A stretch of 64,000 nucleotides of DNA from Anaerolineaceae bacterium. GTDB lineage: Bacteria; Chloroflexota; Anaerolineae; Anaerolineales; Anaerolineaceae. The position numbers and the translations under genes were made by a program. Position 1 is the first letter of the stretch, and the number at the start of each line of letters is the position of its first letter. Below the pieces are notes generated by a model. The model worked only from the letters and a program-made list of their open reading frames with translations, was not told the origin of the DNA and did no database searches. The DNA is taken from assembly GCA_016841525.1 (NCBI GenBank), contig JAENYZ010000001.1, forward strand, positions 186,001 through 250,000, in the 5' to 3' direction. Shown piece after piece: positions 42,052-51,253 of the stretch.

Positions 42052-43602
42052 CTATTGAGCTGCTACTTTAGCGATATTATGCGCTATACAGAGGATCCCC
42101 CACTCTGTTTTCACCTTATCTAAACCCCTCAACATAAATCTTCTGAACCCCCAATTCTGCTTCAACCTGCCAAAAACAGCCTCAACTTCCACAGGTCTTT
42201 GAGATCGGACTTCTTTTCCTTTGGGTGACAAAAGCCGTTCATGGGCGGCTTTCTTCATTTTCAATAATTCAACGCCCACCCACAACCTACGTTGATATTT
42301 TGATCTGGTACATTCCCTCATGACCGGACAGCTCTGGCAAGCAGCACCGCCATAGATCCGCCGTTGGGTCTCATAACCGTTGTCTGTGACATATTTTTTG
42401 GTATACAGATAGGTCAGTCGCTGGCCTTGAGGGCACTCATATTGATCTTTGTCTGAAAGATATTTGAAATTCTCCGGTCGATATTTGGTCATGTTTTTAC
42501 TGTAATGCCGCTTTTGTTCATAATGGAAGGTGTTGTATTTCACATAGGCTGTCACCTGATTTTCTTGTAGGTAAGCATAGTTCTCCTCACTGCCATACCC
42601 TGCGTCAGCAATCAAGCTCTCAGGATATTCTCCTAACCACTCCCTAACATGGTCCAGATGTGGCTTCAAACAACTCGTATCACCAGCCCGTTGATGGACG
42701 CTGTAACCAATAACAAATTGATTTTGTGTTCCCATTTGGATGTTGTAACCAGCCTTCAATTGGCCATTAAGCATGTGATCTTCTTTCATCCGCATGAAGG
42801 TTGCATCGTGATCGATTTTTGAATAGCTATTGCGCCCCTCGAAAGTCTTTTCTTGTTCCTCATATTTCTCTTGGCGTGGGATGAAGTCTTTCTCTAAGCT
42901 GCGTTTGGCTTTCTTCAGTGTCTTGTTCTTGGGATCCTTTTTCAATTTCTGATTGATCTTGTCCGCCACCTGTTTCAGCTCTTCAGAATCAATTTCTTTT
43001 CCTTCCCCGACCTCTTCCAGATCCTTATCGCCATACTCTGCTTCTTCTTCAGCTTCCAGTTCATCAATTTCATCTAATAAAGCCCTGACTTTCTCCTGCA
43101 GACTGGCTTTGTATTTCTCCGTGCTCTTTCGCCATACGAAGCTGTATTTATTGGCATTTGCTTCTATCTTTGTCCCATCGATAAAATACTTTTCTAAATC
43201 GATATATCCCTGATCCAGTAGCTGTTCCACAACAGCATAAAACACCTCATCAATCACCGCCTTCATGATCTTTCCACGAAATCGATTGATGGTCCTGAAA
43301 TCGGGCCGATTCATTCCACTCAACCACATGAAGTTGATTTTCTCTCTCAGTGCTTTGGCTATCTGCCTGGAGGAAAAGATCCGCTGGGTATAGCCATACA
43401 CAATCACTTTTATCAACATTTTAGGGTGATAGGCGCTTGTACCGCCACCTTTGTATTGCCTGATGAGTGGCTCGATATCTATGCGTTCTATGATTTCATC
43501 CACCACTCTTACCAGATGACCAGAGGGTATCAGCTCTTCCAGGTTGGGCGGAAGAAGCATTGGTTGGTTTTGTTCGTATGGTTTGAAGATTTGTTTTTTC
43601 AT
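42052..43602 (-). CDS. IS1182-family transposase (DDE type)
   Basis: 516 residues, intact. The N-terminal domain (about 1-110) begins FKPYEQNQPMLLPPNLEELIP and includes GYTQRIFSSRQIAKALREKINFMWLSGMNRPDFRTINRFR, the DDE-transposase lead seen in IS1182/IS5-type elements. FIDGTKIEANANKYSF holds the first catalytic Asp, and SLIADAGYGSEENYAYL the second. The final Glu is in PVEVEAVFGRLKQNWGFRRF. The insertion between them has a charged coiled-coil stretch and a cysteine-containing region (CPQGQRLTY, ACQSCPVMRECTRSKYQ). It moves the element by cut-and-paste. The frame is complete, so the copy may be active. Confidence 0.95.
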   Translation of the reverse strand: MKKQIFKPYEQNQPMLLPPNLEELIPSGHLVRVVDEIIERIDIEPLIRQYKGGGTSAYHPKMLIKVIVYGYTQRIFSSRQIAKALREKINFMWLSGMNRPDFRTINRFRGKIMKAVIDEVFYAVVEQLLDQGYIDLEKYFIDGTKIEANANKYSFVWRKSTEKYKASLQEKVRALLDEIDELEAEEEAEYGDKDLEEVGEGKEIDSEELKQVADKINQKLKKDPKNKTLKKAKRSLEKDFIPRQEKYEEQEKTFEGRNSYSKIDHDATFMRMKEDHMLNGQLKAGYNIQMGTQNQFVIGYSVHQRAGDTSCLKPHLDHVREWLGEYPESLIADAGYGSEENYAYLQENQVTAYVKYNTFHYEQKRHYSKNMTKYRPENFKYLSDKDQYECPQGQRLTYLYTKKYVTDNGYETQRRIYGGAACQSCPVMRECTRSKYQRRLWVGVELLKMKKAAHERLLSPKGKEVRSQRPVEVEAVFGRLKQNWGFRRFMLRGLDKVKTEWGILCIAHNIAKVAAQ

Positions 43603-43654
43603 ACCCCCTATTGAATCATACTTTTCAATCTTTGTGAAGAGGGGCTATCCCTGA

Positions 43655-43672
43655 CTTTTGGGACAGCCCCTG
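43655..43672 (-). repeat. Right terminal inverted repeat of the IS
   Basis: On the minus strand CAGGGGCTGTCCCAAAAG; with the next bases it forms an AGGGGCT...AGCCCCT hairpin. Confidence 0.8.
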
Positions 43673-43695
43673 ATTTTTTCTAGGAATGTTCGGAA

Positions 43696-43704
43696 TGATA
43701 TAAT
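43696..43704 (+). promoter_or_regulatory. Extended -10 promoter of the sulfotransferase gene
   Basis: TGATATAAT (TG, A, TATAAT), 54 bases before the ATG at 43759 and 24 bases outside the IS right end. The gene therefore has its own promoter and need not be silenced by the insertion. Confidence 0.6.
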
Positions 43705-43758
43705 CATGCATAATGGATAAAATCGTATTGCAAACCTTTTAAGAAAGACATTTTCTGA

Positions 43759-44913
43759 ATGAATGTTATCGAAATCATAATCCAATACTTTACAATAAAA
43801 AGCAGTGGTTATTTTGACAAGAACTTTTATATTACTGCTATTCCCAATGCTGATGGAATAAAACACTCTCCATTAATGCATTTCATAACAAAAGGCTGGC
43901 AGGATAATCTCGACCCCGGTCCTGATTTTGACACATCCTGGTACCTGAAAACTTATCCAGATGTCAAGGAATCCAAAGTCAATCCGCTTTTTCATTACCT
44001 GAAGTATGGGAAAAAAGAAGGGCGTCAAATTAAAAAACCTTATTTGCCTCAAGAGAGAACACCCCAAATTGTCACTCAAAACGTGGTTGATTTCATGGTC
44101 ATCGGGGCTCAACGTGCAGGCACAACCAGTTTGTATAAATTTTTAGACTTACTGCCATCTTTCTGTGGATCGGATGATAAAGAGGTTGGGTATTTCTCAA
44201 TCGATAGCAACTACAAAAAAGGCACGGATTGGTACCATCAGCAATTCAACACCTGCGCCAGGGAACAGCTAAAATTCGAAGCCACACCAGAATACCTTTA
44301 TTACTCGTTTGTCCCGGAGAGAATCAAAAAATACAGAAGCGATATGAAGTTCATCGTCCTTTTACGAGACCCTGTTAATCGATGTTATTCAGCCTGGAAG
44401 TTGTTTAAGAATATTTACGAACACGACCAGGCAAGCAGACAAAGAATTATTGAATACTCAAATGATACAAGAAATGACGCGCTTGCCAATTTGATGTCCG
44501 GAAAAGATTTTCCACATTTTTCAGAAGTTGTTATAGAAGATCTGGAACGTTTTTACACAAATAGTACAATCCTCGAACCATCATTTGTGCGTAGAGGCTT
44601 GTATTACCAACAAATAACTCACTGGCTGAATTTTATTGACAGGTCACAATTTTTATTTTTAGAGATAAGTGAACTGAATCAACCCGAAAAACTTCTGATG
44701 AAACTGCAAAATTTCCTGGCGGTCGATCTTGAGTTAGAAGTCCTTGATTTAAACATGCCAGAATATAATAAGCTGAATGGAAAGAAGATTATTGAGGTTG
44801 ACCCTGAAACCCTGAAGCTATTGCAGAATTTTTATCATCAGCATAACATAAACTTGTATCGACTGATCAATAAAGCTTACGACTGGCGCTCGAGCAATCA
44901 ACCTTCAGATTGA
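43759..44913 (+). CDS. Sulfotransferase with N-terminal YPDV repeat module
   Basis: 384 residues. The module spans 1-95: SGYFDKNFYITAIPNAD..HSPLMHFITKGWQDNLDP and SWYLKTYPDV..VNPLFHYLKYGKKEGRQ. The catalytic domain (about 110-375) has the PAPS 5'-phosphosulfate loop DFMVIGAQRAGTTSLYKFLD and the 3'-phosphate-binding FIVLLRDPVNRCYSAWKLF, with KEVGYFS between. It should move sulfate from PAPS to a sugar hydroxyl. No PAPS synthesis genes are in the window. No signal or membrane segment, so it acts in the cytosol before export. It points to a sulfated surface glycan. Confidence 0.87.
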   Translation: MNVIEIIIQYFTIKSSGYFDKNFYITAIPNADGIKHSPLMHFITKGWQDNLDPGPDFDTSWYLKTYPDVKESKVNPLFHYLKYGKKEGRQIKKPYLPQERTPQIVTQNVVDFMVIGAQRAGTTSLYKFLDLLPSFCGSDDKEVGYFSIDSNYKKGTDWYHQQFNTCAREQLKFEATPEYLYYSFVPERIKKYRSDMKFIVLLRDPVNRCYSAWKLFKNIYEHDQASRQRIIEYSNDTRNDALANLMSGKDFPHFSEVVIEDLERFYTNSTILEPSFVRRGLYYQQITHWLNFIDRSQFLFLEISELNQPEKLLMKLQNFLAVDLELEVLDLNMPEYNKLNGKKIIEVDPETLKLLQNFYHQHNINLYRLINKAYDWRSSNQPSD

Positions 44914-44983
44914 GTGATGCTTGATCAGAAATAACAAATCAACAATAATTAATTGACAAGGAAATCAGGGCCAAAAAATATTT

Positions 44984-45697
44984 ATGAAATTAGCATTGAT
45001 GCAGCCTTACTTCTTCCCATACATTGGTTATTTTCAACTGATTCACGCGGTTGATACTTTCATCGTGTACGACACGGTGACTTATATTAAAAATGGCTGG
45101 ATAAAACGAAACAGGTATTTGTTGAACGATTCCGTTAAATATTTCAGTCTGAGTATCAAAAGTGCAAGTTCTCATAAATTGATCATCGACACAAATATTG
45201 CGGATGAAGATGATTTGCATTCAAAAGAGAAAGTTACGAAAACCATCAAAATGGCATATTCGAAAGCCCCCTATTTTGACCAGGTTTTTCCACTGCTGGA
45301 CATGCTGATTCGAGATGAAGAACAAAATATTGCTAACTACAATACGCAAATTCTTCGCGAATTATGCGCATATCTCGAGATAAATACAAAAATACTTCAA
45401 GGTTCCAATGTTTTGTCTGCAAGCGAATTGACAGGACAGGACCGCGTCATTGAAATTTGCAAGATTTTCGATGCAGATCACTATGTAAACCCCATTGGCG
45501 GCGTAGACCTATACGAAAGCGCATTATTTAATGAGCAGGGCATCAAGCTTTCATTTCTACAAACAAGTGACAAAATCAAATACCACCAGTGGAATGATAC
45601 ATTCACCTCCAACCTATCCATCATTGATATTCTCATGTTTAATTCAAAAAGCAAAGTAATATCACTCCTTGAAGCATTTAGCCTTATAGGAAGCTGA
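44984..45697 (+). CDS. WbqC family protein
   Basis: 237 residues, the usual size. The N-terminus LALMQPYFFPYIGYFQLIHAVDTFIVYDTVTYIKNGWIKRNRYLL is the conserved WbqC block, and HYVNPIGGVDLYESALFNEQGIKLSFLQ the conserved C-terminal block. Members are found in O-antigen and glycan clusters, often beside aminotransferases or ATP-grasp genes, and may transfer an acyl or amino acid group; the reaction is not established. Here it stands between a sulfotransferase and an ATP-grasp/HAD protein, with a DegT aminotransferase two genes on, which fits that setting. Confidence 0.9.
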   Translation: MKLALMQPYFFPYIGYFQLIHAVDTFIVYDTVTYIKNGWIKRNRYLLNDSVKYFSLSIKSASSHKLIIDTNIADEDDLHSKEKVTKTIKMAYSKAPYFDQVFPLLDMLIRDEEQNIANYNTQILRELCAYLEINTKILQGSNVLSASELTGQDRVIEICKIFDADHYVNPIGGVDLYESALFNEQGIKLSFLQTSDKIKYHQWNDTFTSNLSIIDILMFNSKSKVISLLEAFSLIGS

Positions 45698-45815
45698 AAA
45701 ATATATCACTTATGTTTCAACCCATTCATATTCTTGTAGTTTGAAGACAATCTTTCTTATTGATGGTATTTTTATTAGCGCAAATTTAGACACGGAAAAA
45801 AATTGGGAGCACTGC

Positions 45816-47096
45816 ATGCCAAAATTTAATGTCCTCGTTTTCCCGGCTGGGGAGATAAATTCAGTCGAGCTTCATACTGCCTTATCCTCAAATGTGAATA
45901 TTAACCTTTTTGGTGCTTCTTCAATCGACAGGCATGGTCCCTTTGTTTTCAAGAACTACATTTCAGGTTTGCCTATGATCACAGACGGTGGCTTTGTTGA
46001 AGCATTAAACAAAATCGTTGATGAGAACACTATCGATTTGATCATTCCAACCCATGATACCGTTGCCCTTTATTTTGCAGAACACAATCAGGAAATTTCG
46101 ACGAAGGTCCTCACGCCGGATCATGAAACTGCCAAAATATGCCGAAGTAAAAAAGAGACTTATGCACACTTTAAAGATTGTTCCTTCTTGCCGCGTTTGT
46201 ATATGGCTGAGGAACAGCTCGATTTTCCAATATTCATAAAGCCAGATAAAAGCGAAGGCAGCAAAGGGACAAAATTTATTCGATCGAAAGCAGAACTGTT
46301 AGAAGTCGATAGGCTTGAGGATTACGTCATCAGTGAATATTTACCGGGTGAAGAACTGACAGTGGATTGCATTACGGATCATAAAGGCGACCTCAAAGGC
46401 ATTTTTCCCAGGACCCGTCAAAGGACCTATTGCGGTGTATCTGTAGCGGGAAAGGCTTTACCTGCAACGTCGGATATAATGGAAATTGCCAGTGTGATCA
46501 ATACAAGGCTCAAATTTCTTGGCATGTGGTTTTTCCAACTTAAAAAAGACAAACAGGGAGAATATAAATTGATGGAGGTCGCAACCAGGGTTCCCTGCGG
46601 CATGTGTCTGACCAGGGCACGCGGCGTCAATTTGCCGCTCTTAAGTGTTTACGCTGCGATGGGATTGGACATTGAGGTTTTCAGCAATAATTACGCCATC
46701 CAGATGGACCGCACATTGACAAACCGCTACTTCACTGATTTGAATTATGAACACGTTTATTTGGATTTTGATGATACCCTGATCAATGAAGACATCGTCA
46801 ACCTCGATGTGATTCGCTTTCTTTATCAATGCATGAACAAAGGGAAAAAGGTATATCTCCTTACCAAACACGAGCTCGATATTCAAGAATCGCTGCAGCA
46901 CTTTCACATCGACCCAACCCTTTTTCACGAAATCCTTCAAATTCCTGTAGATGACGAGAAATATAAATATATCCAACCGAATGGAGCAATATTCATCGAC
47001 AATGCTTACCGTGAAAGGCAGGCTGTCATGATAAAATGTGGCATACCGGTATTTGATATTGATACGATTGAAGTATTACTTGATTGGAGAAAATAA
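45816..47096 (+). CDS. ATP-grasp protein fused to a C-terminal HAD-like domain
   Basis: 426 residues from ATG 45816, preceded by GGGAG; the track's TTG at 45741 adds 25 residues with no ribosome site. PKFNVLVFPAG starts a PreATP-grasp fold; DLIIPTHDTVALYF, KSKKETYAHFK-like CRSKKETYAHFK, PIFIKPDKSEGSKGTKFIRS (ATP-binding loop) and ISEYLPGEELTVDCITDHKGDL continue the ATP-grasp domain, which ends about residue 310 with metal-site residues in MEVATRVPCGM. Residues about 320-426 are HAD-like: VYLDFDDTLINEDIV (DxDxT), LLTKH, and IFIDNAYRERQA. Such fusions probably make and then trim an acyl-phosphate or phospho-sugar step in glycan decoration. Reaction unknown. Confidence 0.82.
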   Translation: MPKFNVLVFPAGEINSVELHTALSSNVNINLFGASSIDRHGPFVFKNYISGLPMITDGGFVEALNKIVDENTIDLIIPTHDTVALYFAEHNQEISTKVLTPDHETAKICRSKKETYAHFKDCSFLPRLYMAEEQLDFPIFIKPDKSEGSKGTKFIRSKAELLEVDRLEDYVISEYLPGEELTVDCITDHKGDLKGIFPRTRQRTYCGVSVAGKALPATSDIMEIASVINTRLKFLGMWFFQLKKDKQGEYKLMEVATRVPCGMCLTRARGVNLPLLSVYAAMGLDIEVFSNNYAIQMDRTLTNRYFTDLNYEHVYLDFDDTLINEDIVNLDVIRFLYQCMNKGKKVYLLTKHELDIQESLQHFHIDPTLFHEILQIPVDDEKYKYIQPNGAIFIDNAYRERQAVMIKCGIPVFDIDTIEVLLDWRK

Positions 47097-47102
47097 GTCC
47101 GC

Positions 47103-49970
47103 GTGAAAAGGATTTGCCTGTTTGCTGCTTATGATCCTGATGGCATCATCGATGATTATGTCATTCATTATCTGAAAGAATTATCGCAATATGCCGACAT
47201 TCACTACCTGGCGGACTGCGATATGTCGGGTCAACAACTCTCAAAAATTGCGCCGTTCACCCTTTCTGCGTCAGCTTACAAACACGGAAAATATGATTTC
47301 GGTGCCTGGTCTGAGCTCATCAATAATATCGGTTGGGAAAAGATAGAGAAGTATGATGAACTGATCCTGGCCAATGATTCTCAGTATCTTGTCGGGGATA
47401 TCGGTCCTTATCTTACAACGATGGAAAACCGCAAGCTTGATTTTTGGGCGGGGCTGACTGTGTGCGAAGAATATCTCGGGGGTCGGATTCCACTTGAACA
47501 ATTCATTGAGTCAAGGAATATTCTAACAATCCCATTCACCTTTGTCAGTAGTTTTCTCGTTCTCTCCAAAGAGCTTTTTTCGAAAGCATTTATTCAAAAC
47601 TTCTTCGCTGAAATAACCCCTGTTGAAAATCGACTGCAGGTCTATGAGAAATATGAACTGGGACTGTCAAGGCTGATTCTCCGACACAAGATTAAGTACG
47701 GGACATATATTGAGGATCTATATACGCATTCTTCAATCTACAAAAACAGTGCCTTTTATTTTTTAAGCCTTGGTTATCCATTTATAAAAATCAAAGTCTT
47801 CTTTAGCAAGTACTATCCCATCATTGCACCAACGGAGCGCTTTGACTTTATCAAGAACCACCATCCGAACTTTAATAAAGACATCCTGATTCGGCATCTG
47901 AACCGGGTGAACCCCTTCGAAAAACCAAATGAAGGTAGTTCTGGAGACTCGTCAAAATTCTCAATCGATCGAGTCTTTAGAAGCCTTTCAAAAATCATCT
48001 ATAACATCTCACCAAAGTTCCTGGCACCACATTTCAAATGGCTGATCGACCAGTATGATGTCTACATGTTTGAGACCCAATTCTTCAAATCAAAACTGGC
48101 ATACTTCTCAAAATTTTTAACGACCATCCCCAAGCAAAAAAAACTCGCAAAGCAATTAAAGGGAAAGAAAAAACTGATCATCCATTTTATTGACGCGCGA
48201 GACATCATCAGCGGTGGGATGTTATCGATAAATCGTCTCGTCAAACAAACTAAAAAGATCCCGTTTTTATCCGACCATGAATTAGTCCTCTCGGGTTTGC
48301 CGCTATACAACCCCCCGGTTGAATACCGTTACTTTGAACAGGCAAGTCCCCAGATAAAATTTTCAAAGATTGTGAAAAATAGTCAGCCAGATGAAGTGAT
48401 TATCCACTTGCCAGAAGTGCTTGCACCGGTATTCCATGAAAATCTCTCTGAAAAACAAAAGGCATGGCTGGTCAAAATACCCAGACTCCAAATCAATATT
48501 CTCGATCAAAACAACACATTGATGCCAGGTAGAGATTTTGTTAGGAATCAACTTGCAGAGCTGACCGAGAATATTACCATCACCACAGCCCACAGCACTT
48601 ACGCAACCCAGGAATTATCAAATAAGTATTCAACGCCCGTTCATCAATTGACCCCATTTTTACCTGAATTCTTTGATGTCAATTTTGAAAACAAAGAAAA
48701 AACCATTCTAATATCAAACGATAATAATTTGTATGGATCTACAAAGGTTACAAAAGGGGATGTCCTTGATAAGCTCAGGCGTGAACTACCAGATTACAAA
48801 ATCATCGAAATAAAAAACCTGAGTTTGGAAGACTACAAAAACCTCATCGCAAATTCCTTATTTACCATTAGCTTTGGTGAGGGATTTGATGGCTATTTTA
48901 TAGAACCAATCTTAAGCAAATCCCTTTCATTTGCCGTCTTTAATCCTTACTTCTTCCCTTCTGAATTTGCAGACAGCCAACTAGTTTACAGAAGTTGGGA
49001 CGATTTATTCGACAACATTGTTGATGATATCAAAACCTACACTCGTAACAAAGAAACTTACGAAAATTTATCATCAAAAAATCGAGAGCAAATCAAACAA
49101 CATTATTCAAACGAAAAATCAAGACAGGAATTAGAAAATTTTTACAAAAAGAATTACGATTTTGTCCCAGGACCTGTTGAATACAAGCTTTTTGGGGATG
49201 TTAGGGAAAAATTAATGGCAGAAGAAGATTTCGAATTCCTGGGGGATGTAAAGGACGAGCAATTTGTCATTACGCCTGATAATAATATTTTCATCAATAT
49301 GCGAGGGGATTTTTACTCGGTTCTGAACGAAATTTATATTCAAGAATTATATCAATTTGATATTGATGAGGATTTCATCCTGATTGATATTGGCTTTCAT
49401 ACCGGCATTGCCTCAACCTATCTCAAGACTACCCACAACAACCTGCGGCAAATTTATGGTTTTGAGGCGTTTTTACCCACATATCAATACGCAATTCAAA
49501 ATATTAAAAACAACCATCTTGATAAGGATGTCCTGCTAAAACCGCTGGGCTTATCGGATCATTTTGCCCTGAAACAAATCCCCTATATCCCAGATTGGGC
49601 AGCAAACATGTCAATTGAGGGCAGACCCAATTTTCATGACATGTATGCTTCATCCGAGGTGAAGAGTGACATCCAATACGTTGAAACAGAAATTGTCCCC
49701 GCCCACTCAGAACTTGAAGAAATAATTTCCGGATCACATTATAAAATTGCTTTAAAATGCAATGTCAACGGGGTTGAACTTGCGATTTTCAGAAATTTGG
49801 ATGCACATGGATTACTTGGCAAGATTGATCTCCTCGAGATGAAACTATCCTCAGATGTAAGGGAGCAAATCCAAAACCTGCTTGTAAAAAATAAATTCAA
49901 AATCATTGAAAAATTGCCTTTTGCGACAAAAAACACATTAATGATCACAGCCAGGAAAAACAACAAATAA
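47103..49970 (+). CDS. RgpF-like / glycosyltransferase / FkbM methyltransferase three-domain protein
   Basis: 955 residues. Residues 1-290 match the RgpF rhamnan-synthesis domain: ICLFAAYDPDGIIDDYVIHYLKEL, YDELILANDSQYLVGDIGPY, FWAGLTVCEEY. Residues about 345-690 look like a GT-B glycosyltransferase (KLIIHFIDARDIISGGMLSINRL, then ILISNDNNLYGSTKV, FTISFGEGFDGYFIEPILSKSLSFAVF), with a WsaF/GT4-like donor site. Residues about 720-955 are FkbM-type SAM methyltransferase: ILIDIGFHTGIASTYLKTT, IYGFEAFLPTYQYAIQNIKNN, KCNVNGVELAIFRNL, DLLEMKLSS. It begins with GTG 47103, 6 bases after the previous stop. It could extend a rhamnose chain and methylate it, thereby capping the chain. Confidence 0.82.
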   Translation: MKRICLFAAYDPDGIIDDYVIHYLKELSQYADIHYLADCDMSGQQLSKIAPFTLSASAYKHGKYDFGAWSELINNIGWEKIEKYDELILANDSQYLVGDIGPYLTTMENRKLDFWAGLTVCEEYLGGRIPLEQFIESRNILTIPFTFVSSFLVLSKELFSKAFIQNFFAEITPVENRLQVYEKYELGLSRLILRHKIKYGTYIEDLYTHSSIYKNSAFYFLSLGYPFIKIKVFFSKYYPIIAPTERFDFIKNHHPNFNKDILIRHLNRVNPFEKPNEGSSGDSSKFSIDRVFRSLSKIIYNISPKFLAPHFKWLIDQYDVYMFETQFFKSKLAYFSKFLTTIPKQKKLAKQLKGKKKLIIHFIDARDIISGGMLSINRLVKQTKKIPFLSDHELVLSGLPLYNPPVEYRYFEQASPQIKFSKIVKNSQPDEVIIHLPEVLAPVFHENLSEKQKAWLVKIPRLQINILDQNNTLMPGRDFVRNQLAELTENITITTAHSTYATQELSNKYSTPVHQLTPFLPEFFDVNFENKEKTILISNDNNLYGSTKVTKGDVLDKLRRELPDYKIIEIKNLSLEDYKNLIANSLFTISFGEGFDGYFIEPILSKSLSFAVFNPYFFPSEFADSQLVYRSWDDLFDNIVDDIKTYTRNKETYENLSSKNREQIKQHYSNEKSRQELENFYKKNYDFVPGPVEYKLFGDVREKLMAEEDFEFLGDVKDEQFVITPDNNIFINMRGDFYSVLNEIYIQELYQFDIDEDFILIDIGFHTGIASTYLKTTHNNLRQIYGFEAFLPTYQYAIQNIKNNHLDKDVLLKPLGLSDHFALKQIPYIPDWAANMSIEGRPNFHDMYASSEVKSDIQYVETEIVPAHSELEEIISGSHYKIALKCNVNGVELAIFRNLDAHGLLGKIDLLEMKLSSDVREQIQNLLVKNKFKIIEKLPFATKNTLMITARKNNK

Positions 49971-49972
49971 TA

Positions 49973-51094
49973 ATGATTAAACCATTTGAAAATCCCATTT
50001 ACATCACCCGGCCAATAATGCCTGATTACGAAGATTTGGCCAGCAGAATCCAAAGTTTATATGATTCAAGGATGCTGACGAACCTGGGTCCCTATCACCA
50101 AAAGCTTGAAGAGAAATTACAGGAATTCTTACAGGTGGCATACCTGTCCTTGTTCAATAATGCCACAATCGGTTTAATTACTGCACTTAAAGCCCTGGAC
50201 TTACCCTTTGTCAGCGAGGTCATCACCACGCCCTTCACTTTTGCCGCAACCCCCCATGCTATTGTCTGGAATGGATTGAAACCTGTTTTTTGTGATATTG
50301 AACCAAAAACAATGACCATTGATCCGGAAAAAATCGAAGCTCACATCACTTCCAATACTTCAGCAATTTTGGGTGTTCATGTTTACGGTTTTCCATGTAA
50401 AGTTGACCAAATATCGGATATTTCTATAGCCCATAACCTCAAGGTGATGTATGATGGTGCCCATGCTTTTTCCACAAAAATCGACCAGGAAAGTATCTGC
50501 AGCTATGGTGATATCACTGTCCTATCCTTCCATGCAACAAAACTATTCCACACCCTGGAAGGCGGCGCGCTTGTGTACAATGACCATTCATTGCATAAGA
50601 AGGTGAAAAATCTCAGGAACTTCGGTATCCAGGATGAATTTAAAGTGACAGATATCGGCATCAATGGGAAAATGAACGAGGTTCAGGCGATGTTTGGCTT
50701 GCTAAACCTGTCCCTGGTCAGGGAAGAACAAAATAAAAGAAAATTGATTGCAGATATTTATCGCAACAGACTGACAGTGCACGATGCAATACACATCCCA
50801 GAAATGCCGGAATGCACCACTGATTCTTTACAGTATTTCCCAATTTTAATAGAAGACCATCGCGACCTGGTTTACAAAGTCCTCAGAGAATACAACATTC
50901 ATGCAAGAAAATATTTCTATCCACCCTGTACAGATTATGACTGCTATCAACACCTGGGAAGCAGAGAATCATTACCGGTGACCTATGACATCGCTGATAA
51001 GGTATTGTGCCTGCCATTCTATGGTTCACTGGGTTATGAAAATGCAAATATTATTTGCGATGTCATTGAAATTGCTTTAAATAAGGCTTCGTGA
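49973..51094 (+). CDS. DegT/DnrJ/EryC1/StrS-family sugar aminotransferase
   Basis: 373 residues. TTPFTFAATPHAIVWNGLKPVFCDIEP and AILGVHVYGFPCKVDQI are PLP-phosphate-binding blocks. The Schiff-base Lys lies in DITVLSFHATKLFHTLEGGALVYND. INGKMNEVQAMFGLLNL and ARKYFYPPCTDY complete the family set. It aminates a 4-keto or 3-keto nucleotide sugar with glutamate as amino donor. Its substrate could be dTDP-4-keto-6-deoxyglucose made by RfbB, but other keto sugars are possible. It starts 3 bases after the previous stop, so it is co-translated with the three-domain protein. Confidence 0.93.
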   Translation: MIKPFENPIYITRPIMPDYEDLASRIQSLYDSRMLTNLGPYHQKLEEKLQEFLQVAYLSLFNNATIGLITALKALDLPFVSEVITTPFTFAATPHAIVWNGLKPVFCDIEPKTMTIDPEKIEAHITSNTSAILGVHVYGFPCKVDQISDISIAHNLKVMYDGAHAFSTKIDQESICSYGDITVLSFHATKLFHTLEGGALVYNDHSLHKKVKNLRNFGIQDEFKVTDIGINGKMNEVQAMFGLLNLSLVREEQNKRKLIADIYRNRLTVHDAIHIPEMPECTTDSLQYFPILIEDHRDLVYKVLREYNIHARKYFYPPCTDYDCYQHLGSRESLPVTYDIADKVLCLPFYGSLGYENANIICDVIEIALNKAS

Positions 51095-51253
51095 GGTTTT
51101 CTCAAAATTCAATTATCGATAAACAAAACTCCAGACTACACGATTCTTATAAGCTTCTGAAAAGAAGTCCCCATGGAATTCAACCAAAAAACTTGACCGT
51201 TATTCTGGAGTCTTTAGGCATATATTCGGCCAAGATTATTTGAATAGTAGAGA

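Larger units (their letters stand above)
41968..43672 (-). mobile_element. IS1182-family insertion sequence
   Basis: About 1.7 kb with one intact transposase gene and imperfect terminal inverted repeats of 18 bp (CAGAGGCTGTCTAAAAAG at the left, CAGGGGCTGTCCCAAAAG reversed at the right; 15 of 18 match). GGGGCTGTCCCAAAAG-like ends are typical of IS1182. It is inserted between two glycosyltransferase-cluster genes and faces against them. No certain target duplication: the flanks GATTTC and ATTTTT only resemble each other. Both ends form hairpins that could block read-through into or out of the element. Confidence 0.88.

Noticed and set aside
41961-43679. Possible target-site duplication around the IS (GATTTC against ATTTTT)
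   Set aside because: The flanks do not match exactly, and AT-rich runs resemble each other by chance.
51128-51222. ACTCCAGA and TCTGGAGT, 8-bp arms about 80 bases apart in the gap after the aminotransferase gene
   Set aside because: Too short and too far apart to be distinguished from chance.
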